From assembly GCF_947500975.1 (NCBI RefSeq), contig NZ_CANMUE010000001.1, positions 1 to 64,000 of the forward strand: a stretch of DNA of 64,000 bases, written 5' to 3'. The notes below the pieces were generated by a model. The model saw only the letters and a list, made by a program, of their open reading frames with translations. It was not told the origin of the DNA and did not search any database. The DNA is from an uncultured Polaribacter sp. (GTDB lineage Bacteria; Bacteroidota; Bacteroidia; Flavobacteriales; Flavobacteriaceae). Numbering within the stretch: position 1 is the stretch's first letter; each line of letters begins with the position of its first letter. A program made the position numbers and the translations under genes. Below are positions 56,133 to 64,000 of this stretch, one piece after another.

Positions 56133-57014
56133 CTAATCTCTACCTATTTCATCAATTATGTGTGATGATGGATTTTTCTGTTCTTTAATATCATAATAAA
56201 CAAATACAATTGCTACTGTAGAAATTATGTATAAAATAAACTCTATAATATGAGAAAAAGCAATTAATAAAAGATATATAGGATCTGAAAAAGAATTTAA
56301 TATTTCAGTTGAGTTTGGATTTTGTAAAGCTGAACTAATATCTAAACCTTGATATATGCTTGCTGGTAAACTAATAAGAAAAGAAATAATACCAATAAGT
56401 ATTTGAATTGTTAATAAGATTCCAAAAGTTTCCCACCAATGATTTTTAATAAAACTAAATGAATCATTAATTGCATCAAAAACACCTTTGTCTTGAAATA
56501 TAAGTAAACATATTGATAAAGATAAAACCACAGCTAAATATATACCAGGAATAAAACAAAAAAGTATTCCAAAAAAAATGATAATACTAATTAAAAAAAA
56601 CAGCCCAACATAAGGCAAAAGTTTTTCTTTTGTTGATTGTTGTATTTCTGTATAGTTTACTTGCCCTTTATTTTCTATGTATGATTTAATATAAGACAAA
56701 GAAGCAACAGTTACAGCTGCATAAGCAACAACATATGACACAATAAATATTAAAAGTGGTATTACTATTTGAGAAAAATTAAAATCATAAAAAGTATCAC
56801 TATCATCTATTAGAGATAAACTTCCAAAAAATGAAGTTGAAGTCATTAAATAATAAATTACAGCACAAATAGCAATTAAAACAGGAATAATAGACGCCTT
56901 AAAAATAGTGACAAAAAAAGGTTTAAATTCAGTACTAATAAATTTGAAAGTATCAGAAAGTATAGAGCCTAAATCTCTTGTTTTTTTAAAATTAATAAAC
57001 TCTTGATTATCCAT
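56133..57014 (-). CDS. Integral membrane protein, six or more helices
   Basis: A 293-residue protein. The short cytoplasmic N-terminus begins with the pattern RDLGSILSDTFKFISTEFKPFF typical of Bacteroidetes proteins with a glycerophosphoryl-diester-phosphodiesterase-like membrane domain. Six or more hydrophobic stretches follow and the end is charged. No enzymatic residues were seen, so a membrane scaffold or transport role is only a guess. It lies 31 bases downstream of guaB in the same direction and could be co-transcribed. Confidence 0.7.
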   Translation of the reverse strand: MDNQEFINFKKTRDLGSILSDTFKFISTEFKPFFVTIFKASIIPVLIAICAVIYYLMTSTSFFGSLSLIDDSDTFYDFNFSQIVIPLLIFIVSYVVAYAAVTVASLSYIKSYIENKGQVNYTEIQQSTKEKLLPYVGLFFLISIIIFFGILFCFIPGIYLAVVLSLSICLLIFQDKGVFDAINDSFSFIKNHWWETFGILLTIQILIGIISFLISLPASIYQGLDISSALQNPNSTEILNSFSDPIYLLLIAFSHIIEFILYIISTVAIVFVYYDIKEQKNPSSHIIDEIGRD

Positions 57015-57045
57015 TTAAAAAATTATGTTTTTTATATTTAAAAAC

Positions 57046-58521
57046 TTACCTTCTACTATAATTTGGTGCCTCTTTAGTTATTGCTACATCATGAGGGTGG
57101 CTTTCATTTATTCCGCTTGCGGTAATTCTTATAAATTTACCAGACTCTTTTAAAGTTGCAATATCTTTAGCTCCACAATATCCCATTCCAGCACGTAAAC
57201 CTCCAATAAATTGATGAATACTTTCAAATAATTCACCTTTGTAAGGTACACGACCCACTATTCCTTCAGGAACTAATTTTTTAATATCATCTTCTACATC
57301 CTGAAAGTATCTATCTTTTGAGCCTTGTTTCATCGCTTCCACAGACCCCATTCCTCTATAAGATTTAAATTTTCTTCCTTCGTAAATAATAGTTTCACCA
57401 GGACTTTCTTTTGTGCCAGCTAATAAAGAACCTAACATTACAGTATCTGCCCCAGCAGCAATTGCCTTAGGAATATCACCAGTATAACGTATTCCTCCAT
57501 CAGCAATTACAGGAACACCACTATCTTTTATAGCTTCTGCTACCTCTAAGACTGCAGAAAATTGTGGAAAACCAACACCAGCTACAACTCTTGTAGTACA
57601 AATTGATCCTGGACCAATTCCAACTTTAATAGCATCAGCACCAGCTTCAACTAAAAATCTTGCTGCTTCTGGTGTTGCTATGTTTCCAACAACAACATCT
57701 AATTGTGGAAATTTATTTTTTACACTTTTTAATACTTTTACAACGCCAGCAGTATGACCATGAGCTGTATCAATAATTACTGCATCTACTCCTGCATCTA
57801 CTAAAGCTTTTGCCCTATCTACAGCATCTGGAGTAACGCCTAACGCAGCTGCAACTCTTAAACGTCCAAAAGAATCTTTATTAGCAATTGGTTTTTGCGT
57901 TACTTTAGTGATGTCTCTAAATGTAATTAATCCTTTTAATTTATAATTTTCATCAACAATTAAAAGTTTTTCTATTTTATGATTCTGAAGAATTTTTTCC
58001 GCATCTTTTAAAGAGGTACCAACTGATGCTGTAATTAAGTTTTCACTTGTCATTACTTCTACAATGGGTCTACTATTATTGTGTTCAAAACGTAAATCTC
58101 TATTGGTTACAATACCTTTTAAAATCCCTTCTTCATCAACAATAGGAATTCCTCCAATACTATACTCTTTCATATGCTGTTTTGCATCTAAAACAACAGC
58201 TGTTAGAGGTAAAGTTACTGGATCTAAAATCATACCACTTTCAGCACGTTTTACTCTTCTTACTTCTTGAGCTTGTTGCTCAATTGTCATATTTTTATGT
58301 AAAACACCAATTCCACCTTCTCTAGCCATAGCAATTGCCAAAGCAGATTCAGTTACTGTATCCATAGCAGCAGAGACTATTGGAACGTTAATTGTAATAT
58401 TTTTTGTAAATTTTGTTTGGATACTTACTTCTCTTGGAAGTACTTCAGAATAGGCTGGTACTAAAAGTACATCATCATAAGTTAAACCTTCTCCTAAAAT
58501 TTTATTTTCGTGTGCTGTCAT
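57046..58521 (-). CDS. guaB: IMP dehydrogenase
   Basis: A 491-residue enzyme oxidising IMP to XMP, the first step to GMP. The ATG at 58521 (MTAHENK) is preferred over the TTG two codons upstream. The TIM barrel holds the active-site loop [17 protein letters not shown] with catalytic Cys, preceded by two CBS domains (about 95-205; [20 protein letters not shown] and [19 protein letters not shown]). The flap segment and [16 protein letters not shown] are intact. Length is normal. It has its own -7 box. Confidence 0.97.
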   Translation of the reverse strand: MTAHENKILGEGLTYDDVLLVPAYSEVLPREVSIQTKFTKNITINVPIVSAAMDTVTESALAIAMAREGGIGVLHKNMTIEQQAQEVRRVKRAESGMILDPVTLPLTAVVLDAKQHMKEYSIGGIPIVDEEGILKGIVTNRDLRFEHNNSRPIVEVMTSENLITASVGTSLKDAEKILQNHKIEKLLIVDENYKLKGLITFRDITKVTQKPIANKDSFGRLRVAAALGVTPDAVDRAKALVDAGVDAVIIDTAHGHTAGVVKVLKSVKNKFPQLDVVVGNIATPEAARFLVEAGADAIKVGIGPGSICTTRVVAGVGFPQFSAVLEVAEAIKDSGVPVIADGGIRYTGDIPKAIAAGADTVMLGSLLAGTKESPGETIIYEGRKFKSYRGMGSVEAMKQGSKDRYFQDVEDDIKKLVPEGIVGRVPYKGELFESIHQFIGGLRAGMGYCGAKDIATLKESGKFIRITASGINESHPHDVAITKEAPNYSRR

Positions 58522-58545
58522 GTGCAATTAAAGTATAATTGCGTA

Positions 58546-58553
58546 CAAATTTA
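58546..58553 (-). promoter_or_regulatory. Candidate -7 box of guaB
   Basis: TAAATTTG on the minus strand fits TAnnTTTG, 24 bases before the ATG. No clear -33 box was seen. Confidence 0.45.
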
Positions 58554-58608
58554 CAATAAATTAATGACTGTTTTTATAAAATAGAAGTTATTTCTTTTCT
58601 TTAATGAT

Positions 58609-58616
58609 TATATTTG
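58609..58616 (+). promoter_or_regulatory. Candidate -7 box of the parA-like gene
   Basis: TATATTTG fits TAnnTTTG and lies 50 bases before the ATG; the -33 region is weak. Confidence 0.4.
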
Positions 58617-58666
58617 TTGAATACTCCCTAATATTAATAACCTAAAAAAACAAGCTTTCAAAATCA

Positions 58667-59782
58667 ATGAGTAAGGTAATTTCTATTTGTAATCAAAAAG
58701 GTGGTGTTGGTAAAACTACAACGTGTGTAAACTTAGCTGCTGGATTAGGTATTTTAGAAAAAAAAGTATTAGTTATTGACACTGATCCACAAGCAAATGC
58801 ATCTATTTCTTTTGGATTTGATGCCGTAAAATTAAACAATCCTTCTTTACAGTTTATGGATTTTTCTACGGTCATAAAAAATAATTTTATTAAAACTAAT
58901 AGCCCAAATGTAGATCTATTACCCTATTTTGAAGACTTAGATTTTTTTAAAGAATACAATAAAACTTCAAGATTTAAAAAAGCTTTAAAATCAATTGATG
59001 GTTTATATGATTATATTATTATAGATAGCGCTGCGTTTTTTAAAACTAAAAATTTAGATATAATTTCTAGTTCTAATTCTGTTATTATACCGGTACAATG
59101 TGGTTATTATGCTTTAGAAGGATTACATCAATTTTTAAATACCCTTCATTATATTCAAAAAAACTTAAACCCCAAAATAGAGCTTGAAGGCTTTTTATTA
59201 ACCATGTTTGATAATAGAAATAAGTTATCAAAACAAGTGGTAAATTATATGGAAACTAATTTTAAAGACTTTGTTTTTACAACAAAAATCTATAGAAATT
59301 CAAAAATAACGCAAGCTCCAGGATATGGAAAGAGTATTATAGAGCACGATATTGATAGTATTGGCGCAAAAAACTATTTAGACCTTGCCGCTGAAATAAT
59401 AAAAAAAGGAAACAATATTGCTAAAGATGAAGAAGACATTAAAATACCTTTATTAGATGATAATATTTCTAATAACGACATTTTTAATATATCCTCTAAA
59501 ATAAAAAGTGATAATTCTGTTGCTGAAAAACTTATAAATATTCAGAACCATAAACAGAATATTAGAACAATTAATCACTCTGATTTTAAAAATTTGATTG
59601 GATTACATAAACATGAAATAAAAAATAATTTTCAACTAAACGATAATAATGTTGAAAGTGATATTTGGGTTTTAAAATTTGATTCTAATTCAAAAAATAT
59701 CTTTAGAAAAAAATATTTACTCATATATTTTAATAAAAGTATTGTAGTACAATTTAAAACAAAAAGATTTCGTTTTATTTAA
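58667..59782 (+). CDS. ParA-family ATPase, orphan, with C-terminal extension
   Basis: A 371-residue protein. The deviant Walker A KGGVGKTTT starts at residue 11, DTDPQANAS follows near 41, and the DYIIIDSAA Walker B-like strand lies near 115. The ParA core ends near residue 250. About 115 further residues are Asn/Asp/Lys-rich and match no domain I recognise. No parB gene is beside it, so it is not the chromosomal parABS pair in usual form; ParA-like proteins also place other cargo (chemotaxis or secretion complexes). It is divergent from guaB and convergent with the TonB receptor gene. Confidence 0.85.
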   Translation: MSKVISICNQKGGVGKTTTCVNLAAGLGILEKKVLVIDTDPQANASISFGFDAVKLNNPSLQFMDFSTVIKNNFIKTNSPNVDLLPYFEDLDFFKEYNKTSRFKKALKSIDGLYDYIIIDSAAFFKTKNLDIISSSNSVIIPVQCGYYALEGLHQFLNTLHYIQKNLNPKIELEGFLLTMFDNRNKLSKQVVNYMETNFKDFVFTTKIYRNSKITQAPGYGKSIIEHDIDSIGAKNYLDLAAEIIKKGNNIAKDEEDIKIPLLDDNISNNDIFNISSKIKSDNSVAEKLINIQNHKQNIRTINHSDFKNLIGLHKHEIKNNFQLNDNNVESDIWVLKFDSNSKNIFRKKYLLIYFNKSIVVQFKTKRFRFI

Positions 59783-59784
59783 AT

Positions 59785-59808
59785 TGATGAAAACTTTTTA
59801 TTTTTTCA
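59785..59808. terminator. Weak terminator between the parA-like and TonB receptor genes
   Basis: GATGAAAA (59785-59792) and TTTTCAT (59802-59808) with flanking T runs could end the plus-strand transcript. The stem is short and A/T-only at one end. Confidence 0.35.
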
Positions 59809-59882
59809 TTTAGATTTTTTTTCAAAAAATTAGTAAGCATTATTAGTTTTATTCAAACCAATCTGTTTTAATTCAACAATCA

Positions 59883-62309
59883 TTAAATTTTAAACTCTAA
59901 AGTAACATAATAATTTCTTGGTGCTGAAGGAATAATACCTGGGCCAGGGTAACCAGTTGCTCTTCTTGTAAAATAAGTATTGTCTAACAAATTATTAATA
60001 CCTGTTTCTAGTTTCATAAACTTATATTTATAAGATGCAGACATATCTAAAATACTATAAGAAGGTATTAAACCTCTTACTGCACTGGCTTCGTCTGAAA
60101 TTATTGTGTTGTTAGCGTCATTAAATTGTTCTGATAAATAACTATATTGTAAACTCATCATAAAATTTTGTACGCCAAAACTTACACCTGTTTTAATATT
60201 TACATCAGGTACAAACTCAACTTTATTACCTACAATTCCATTTTCTTTAGCTTCTGTATATTCTGAGTTTATAAAAGATGAATTTAAAAACAGATTAAAA
60301 CTATAATTGTTATTCATCTTAAATATTTTTTTAAGATTAAAATCTATTAAAGATTCAATACCTAAAATTCTTGCTTTACCAACATTTGTTCTTAATAAAC
60401 CTACATTATTTACTGGCGGAATAGTTGTAAAAATATCACCAATTCTATTGTTATAAAATAAAGAAAATACATTTACATCATAAGAAATTAAATTCTTGTA
60501 ATTCCCTCTTAAACCAATATCAGATGTAAAACCTTTTTCATCTTCTAAATCAGTATCAACAGCATTTGCAGGGTTTACAATATTCACATCAGAAAAAGTT
60601 ATTGATCTATAATTTTGAGAAATATTTGCATAAAACTCTAATGATTTTGCTTTTTTATAACTAAAACCAATACCCAACAACCCTAAAGAACGTTCTTTTG
60701 TAATTTTGTCTGATTCCTCTGTTGAACCAATAGGATTACCTGCACCATCAAAATTAACTTGCTTTTTTATTCCATTACTACCTGTATTAATATACTCGAA
60801 ACGAAAACCAGGGGTTATTGAAAATTTATCATTTATATAAAAAATATTTTCACCAAAAAGAGCAACGTTTTCATTTGGGTTATTAAAATCTGATTGATAT
60901 TGATAATTTGGAAACTGCTCTATTGCAGATGTAAAATTAGCATCGCTGCCATCAGTTCCTGGTCCTTGAAAAGAACTATTATCTGCTTTATAATACTTAG
61001 CTCCAATTAAATAAGTTGCTTTTTTATTAAATACAGTATAATTATTTACAAAACGAGTTTCAAATCCGAAATTATTAAAATCACCAATAATTAATTCTCT
61101 GTCTCCAAAATCATCTGGAGTTGCAACTCTTGAATCTCTAAATCCAACCGCTTTTCTAGAAGCATTTAATCCGAAGAAATTAAAGCTAAACTTTTTGTTT
61201 TCAGTAAAATCATAATTATATTTTAAATTATACAACAACCAATCTACTTTAAACCAATTACGTGTTCTGTTACTCTGAAAAGGATCTTCTGCAAACATAT
61301 TATCTGTTAAACCACCAGCTTGCTGTGCTAAGTAATCTAAATAAGAAATTTCTAAAGCAACATTACTTTTTGTGTTTATTTTATAACCTAAATGCAAAAA
61401 GGCATTTTTAGAATCGAAGTTAGAATTGGGTCTAAACCCATCTCCTTTTTTGTAATTAAAATAAGCATAATAACTCAACTTATTTTTAGTGCCACTTATG
61501 CTTGTAAAATTGGTATATAAACCAAAACTCCCCAAAGTATTTCTTGTAATAATCTCTAACTCTTTGTTTTTATTTGGCTTTTTCATTACAAAATTGATTA
61601 AACCACCAAATTGAGTTCCATATTGTAAAGAAGCCGCGCCTCTAATTACCTGAATCTCTTGTAAACCTTCTGAAGCCGGAGTGTAATAACTTTCTGGATA
61701 TCCTAAAACATCAGCACTAATATCGTAACTATTTTGACGTGTATTAAAATTTGCTGTTCTGTTTGGATCTAAACCCCTACCGCCAATATTTAACTGTAAA
61801 CCAGCATCATCATTCTCAAAAATATTTAATCCAGCAATTTGATTGTAAATTTGTCTTGCATTATTACTTGCTAAATTTGCTGTAGATTGATTTACCAAAA
61901 TAACTTCTGTTTTTTTACCGGCATAAATTGAAGTACCTACAACATCTTTTAATCGTTTTAATTCAAAAACCTTTTTTTTGTTGGCTTTAATTTCAATTTC
62001 TGACAATTCTTGTGACAAAATCTCTAAAACAACAGATAAACTAGCATACTCATTTTCAGCAATCGTAATGTTTTTTACATTATAATTATCTAAATAAAAA
62101 AGTAATGATAAGGTTTCTTTATCCGTAGAAAAACTAAATTTACCATTAACATTTGTTTGGGCTAATAAACCTCCATTTTCGTTATAAATCTGTACATTTT
62201 TCAAATATTTTTCATCTTGATTAACAACTGAACCAGATACTTTTTTTTGACTAAAAACTATAAAACTAGTTAAGAAAATTAGAACTGTAATTATTTTTTT
62301 AAATATCAT
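59883..62309 (-). CDS. TonB-dependent outer membrane receptor (FecA-like)
   Basis: An 808-residue protein with a signal peptide (IVFSQ). A carboxypeptidase-regulatory-like domain (about 22-95) starts VSGSVVNQDEKYLKNVQI. The plug (about 125-245) has IYNQIAGLNIFENDDAG, LNIGGRGLDPNR and EIQVIRGAASLQYG. The barrel runs to the C-terminal NYYVTLEFKI strand. The layout is closest to ferric citrate/FecA receptors; other iron chelates are possible. The start is one base from the HTTM gene stop, so they form one operon with the imelysin gene upstream. Confidence 0.93.
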   Translation of the reverse strand: MIFKKIITVLIFLTSFIVFSQKKVSGSVVNQDEKYLKNVQIYNENGGLLAQTNVNGKFSFSTDKETLSLLFYLDNYNVKNITIAENEYASLSVVLEILSQELSEIEIKANKKKVFELKRLKDVVGTSIYAGKKTEVILVNQSTANLASNNARQIYNQIAGLNIFENDDAGLQLNIGGRGLDPNRTANFNTRQNSYDISADVLGYPESYYTPASEGLQEIQVIRGAASLQYGTQFGGLINFVMKKPNKNKELEIITRNTLGSFGLYTNFTSISGTKNKLSYYAYFNYKKGDGFRPNSNFDSKNAFLHLGYKINTKSNVALEISYLDYLAQQAGGLTDNMFAEDPFQSNRTRNWFKVDWLLYNLKYNYDFTENKKFSFNFFGLNASRKAVGFRDSRVATPDDFGDRELIIGDFNNFGFETRFVNNYTVFNKKATYLIGAKYYKADNSSFQGPGTDGSDANFTSAIEQFPNYQYQSDFNNPNENVALFGENIFYINDKFSITPGFRFEYINTGSNGIKKQVNFDGAGNPIGSTEESDKITKERSLGLLGIGFSYKKAKSLEFYANISQNYRSITFSDVNIVNPANAVDTDLEDEKGFTSDIGLRGNYKNLISYDVNVFSLFYNNRIGDIFTTIPPVNNVGLLRTNVGKARILGIESLIDFNLKKIFKMNNNYSFNLFLNSSFINSEYTEAKENGIVGNKVEFVPDVNIKTGVSFGVQNFMMSLQYSYLSEQFNDANNTIISDEASAVRGLIPSYSILDMSASYKYKFMKLETGINNLLDNTYFTRRATGYPGPGIIPSAPRNYYVTLEFKI

Positions 62310-62310
62310 T

Positions 62311-63696
62311 TTAAATACCTTTTATTTTAATTTTTGATGAAAATGGAACAATCCAATCTTTATGTTTAAAACTTTCTTTTTCTTTATATAAATCTACTTT
62401 TGGATCTATAAAAACCCTACTCATTCTTCCATTTAAAGCTACATAACTATCTACAAAAACTTGTACATTTTTATGACCTTGATTTGTAAAATGATCGCCC
62501 AAATAATGAGCGTATTCTAAAATAAAATCAGGTTGAAAACTCATTTGTTTTTCTTGATATAATGATAAAAAGTCTGAATTATCAACATAAAAAAAAGTTT
62601 TTGTTTTTGCATCTACTATTTTAAAATTAGCATAACCTGCTTTTTCCATTAACATTACTCTCCAAGAAAAACGATATCCTTCTTCTGTCCAAAATAATTC
62701 TCCTGGATATAAAATATTTCTAAACGGTAACGTAACTTGAATCAGTAAAAATAAACCTAATATTGGATAAATGAACAGTTTTTTAGCTTTTGAAAAAGTA
62801 TAATTATCAATTAAATTAAGTTTTTTAATTTTAACAGGTAAGGAAAGCTTATTTATTATTTGAGTTAGTTTATTTATAATTTTTTGATGAAAATTGCCTT
62901 CAAAAAATATTAATGTAGAAATAATCATAATAAAAGGAAACATACCTATTGGAAATAAAACTCTTGTAAAAACATGAAAAAACACCACTAAAATAAAAGC
63001 AAAAGTTCTTGTTCTTTTATATAATAATAATAAAGGTATAAATAAATCATACAACACTCCCCCATAACTCATTGCAAAATGAAACCAATCTTGTTGCATA
63101 AAACTATTGCCAATCAAAGGTAAATCGTATTTAGATGGCAACCATATTTTTAATGGCATAGCTCTAAACAACCAATCTGAATTTAATTTAGCTAAGCCTG
63201 CATAAAAATATACAATACCTAAAAGTAATTTTATACTATCAATTGTCCATTTTGGAATGTTTTTAAAGGCTGTTTTTCTTTTTAAGGAATCTAAAGAATA
63301 ATAAGCATTTGCTGGTAAAAATATCATTAAAAAACTTAAAACACTTATAAAATAATAGTGATTTAAATAGGTAGTTTTATCCATCAATTCGATATAAGTA
63401 AATGATAGAAAAAAAGTAATAATTGCAATTCTATATTTATAACCTATTGCAACAAAAAATGCTGATAATGCACAAATTACAAATAGTAAATAAGTGTAAC
63501 TTCCTAAAGGTTTTACCCAATTAAATCCAAAATAAGAAAAGTGATAGTTAGGTTCTAAATAGAGTGTTTCAATCCATCCATTTATCCAAAACCTTACTAT
63601 ACTTGCAAACATCATTAAACCAAAAAACAAACGAAAAACAACTAGTGGAGCTGCCTTTGTTTGTGTATTTAAGTAATGTTCAATATTTTTAATCAT
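62311..63696 (-). CDS. HTTM domain-containing membrane protein
   Basis: A 461-residue protein with several N-terminal transmembrane segments (about residues 20-310) and a C-terminal soluble domain (about 325-461). HTTM is the membrane domain related to vitamin K-dependent gamma-carboxylase. Signature stretches are FRLFFGLMMFASIVRFW and the helix block with KLLLGIVYFYAGLAKLNSDWL; GRMSRVFIDPKVDL near the end is family-typical. In Flavobacteriia this protein sits with imelysin and TonB receptor genes, which points to iron uptake or handling. Carboxylase activity has not been shown to my knowledge. Confidence 0.85.
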   Translation of the reverse strand: MIKNIEHYLNTQTKAAPLVVFRLFFGLMMFASIVRFWINGWIETLYLEPNYHFSYFGFNWVKPLGSYTYLLFVICALSAFFVAIGYKYRIAIITFFLSFTYIELMDKTTYLNHYYFISVLSFLMIFLPANAYYSLDSLKRKTAFKNIPKWTIDSIKLLLGIVYFYAGLAKLNSDWLFRAMPLKIWLPSKYDLPLIGNSFMQQDWFHFAMSYGGVLYDLFIPLLLLYKRTRTFAFILVVFFHVFTRVLFPIGMFPFIMIISTLIFFEGNFHQKIINKLTQIINKLSLPVKIKKLNLIDNYTFSKAKKLFIYPILGLFLLIQVTLPFRNILYPGELFWTEEGYRFSWRVMLMEKAGYANFKIVDAKTKTFFYVDNSDFLSLYQEKQMSFQPDFILEYAHYLGDHFTNQGHKNVQVFVDSYVALNGRMSRVFIDPKVDLYKEKESFKHKDWIVPFSSKIKIKGI

Positions 63697-63708
63697 TCTA
63701 AAAAAACG

Positions 63709-63740
63709 AAAAGTTATTCCTAGTAATTAAGAATAACTTT
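63709..63740 (-). terminator. Terminator or attenuator between the imelysin and HTTM genes
   Basis: AAAGTTATTC (63710-63719) and GAATAACTTT (63731-63740) are a perfect 10-bp inverted repeat. A run of T follows on the minus strand. It lies 13 bases before the HTTM start, so it may reduce read-through within the operon. Confidence 0.6.
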
Positions 63741-63770
63741 TAGTTAAAATTTTATCTTTAAATTCTGTTG

Positions 63771-64000
63771 TTAATCTCCATCATTATCAACAAAAATAAT
63801 ACTAATATTTAATGCAGAAGCCATATCTACTTTTAGAAAAACAACAACCTTTTGTAATTCATCATAAGCCAACGTCATTTGAGTATAATCAGTATTTACT
63901 TGCTCAAAAAAGTTAGCATTTAAACTTTCTATTTTAGTTTCTGCCGCACTTAATTGATTTGTAATGCTAGTTACTAAATCTTGTCTATCTAAAGCTTGTA
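63771..64000 (-). CDS. Imelysin-family protein, C-terminal 75 residues (truncated by window)
   Basis: The minus-strand frame is open from the window end to TAA at 63773-63771, about 75 residues. The peptide ALDRQDLVTSITNQLSAAE...YDELQKVVVFLKVDMAS ends ISIIFVDNDGD. The ending VDM-SAL...DNDGD is the usual C-terminus of Bacteroidetes imelysin-family (M75) lipoproteins. These are iron-regulated surface or periplasmic proteins thought to bind metal rather than cut protein. The gene order imelysin, HTTM, TonB receptor supports the call. The catalytic or binding motif GxHxxE lies outside the window. Confidence 0.65.
   Translation of the reverse strand, partial: QALDRQDLVTSITNQLSAAETKIESLNANFFEQVNTDYTQMTLAYDELQKVVVFLKVDMASALNISIIFVDNDGD

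Overview
The window looks like a chromosome segment of a marine-type Flavobacteriaceae bacterium (Bacteroidetes; Polaribacter/Tenacibaculum-like). The evidence is low GC with extreme A/T use at third codon positions, promoters of the Bacteroidetes form TTTG-N19-TAnnTTTG, several secreted proteins with type IX (Por) C-terminal sorting tails, a fused E1 alpha/beta ketoacid dehydrogenase, the BshA bacillithiol enzyme, the MoxR/DUF58/DUF4129/DUF4350 operon, and a FecA-like TonB receptor next to HTTM and imelysin genes. Genus is an inference. No rRNA, tRNA, CRISPR array, insertion sequence, prophage or replication origin was seen.

Layout. 1-5.1 kb: two secreted surface proteins (a partial fibronectin-III/sugar-binding-like protein and a large ELWxxDGT-repeat protein) separated by repeat-bearing gene-poor gaps. 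5.1-11.8 kb: an RDD protein divergent from a SpoIIM / DUF4129 / DUF4350 / MoxR / DUF58 operon, then DUF805. 11.8-18.9 kb: an astacin-type lipoprotein protease, an RluA-type pseudouridine synthase, a decayed CPXCG zinc-ribbon pseudogene, an NADP oxidoreductase, fused E1, an Lrp regulator and an M14 peptidase. 18.9-22.9 kb: XRE and AraC regulators, a duplicated SnoaL-like lipoprotein and an orphan protein. 22.9-31 kb: VOC, TerB-like, sulfurtransferase, a dicarboxylate/amino acid symporter, DUF937, a large beta-helix secreted protein and a small secreted unknown. 31-39 kb (minus strand): a LytTR two-component pair, bshA, the transketolase N-terminal subunit, a protein often mislabelled asparagine synthetase B, and dnaB. 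39-58.5 kb: DUF3810, paired amidohydrolases, an rRNA/tRNA methyltransferase, polyphosphate glucokinase, a PAS protein, Ste24 protease, RelA/SpoT, Fur, purA, an OstA-like protein, a class III aminotransferase, a PAS-LuxR regulator, a membrane protein and guaB. 58.6-64 kb: an orphan ParA, then a minus-strand TonB receptor / HTTM / imelysin locus that runs off the window.

Most of the segment is housekeeping or common flavobacterial accessory content. No obviously new multi-gene system is visible. The most interesting signals are small. A regulatory word is shared by the divergent M14 peptidase and XRE regulator. A clear pseudogene lies in a nominally empty gap, and a short copied fragment of the pseudouridine synthase gene sits upstream of the protease. 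A Cys-bounded 40-residue module is shared by two secreted proteins. The N-terminal transketolase subunit has no C-terminal partner next to it.
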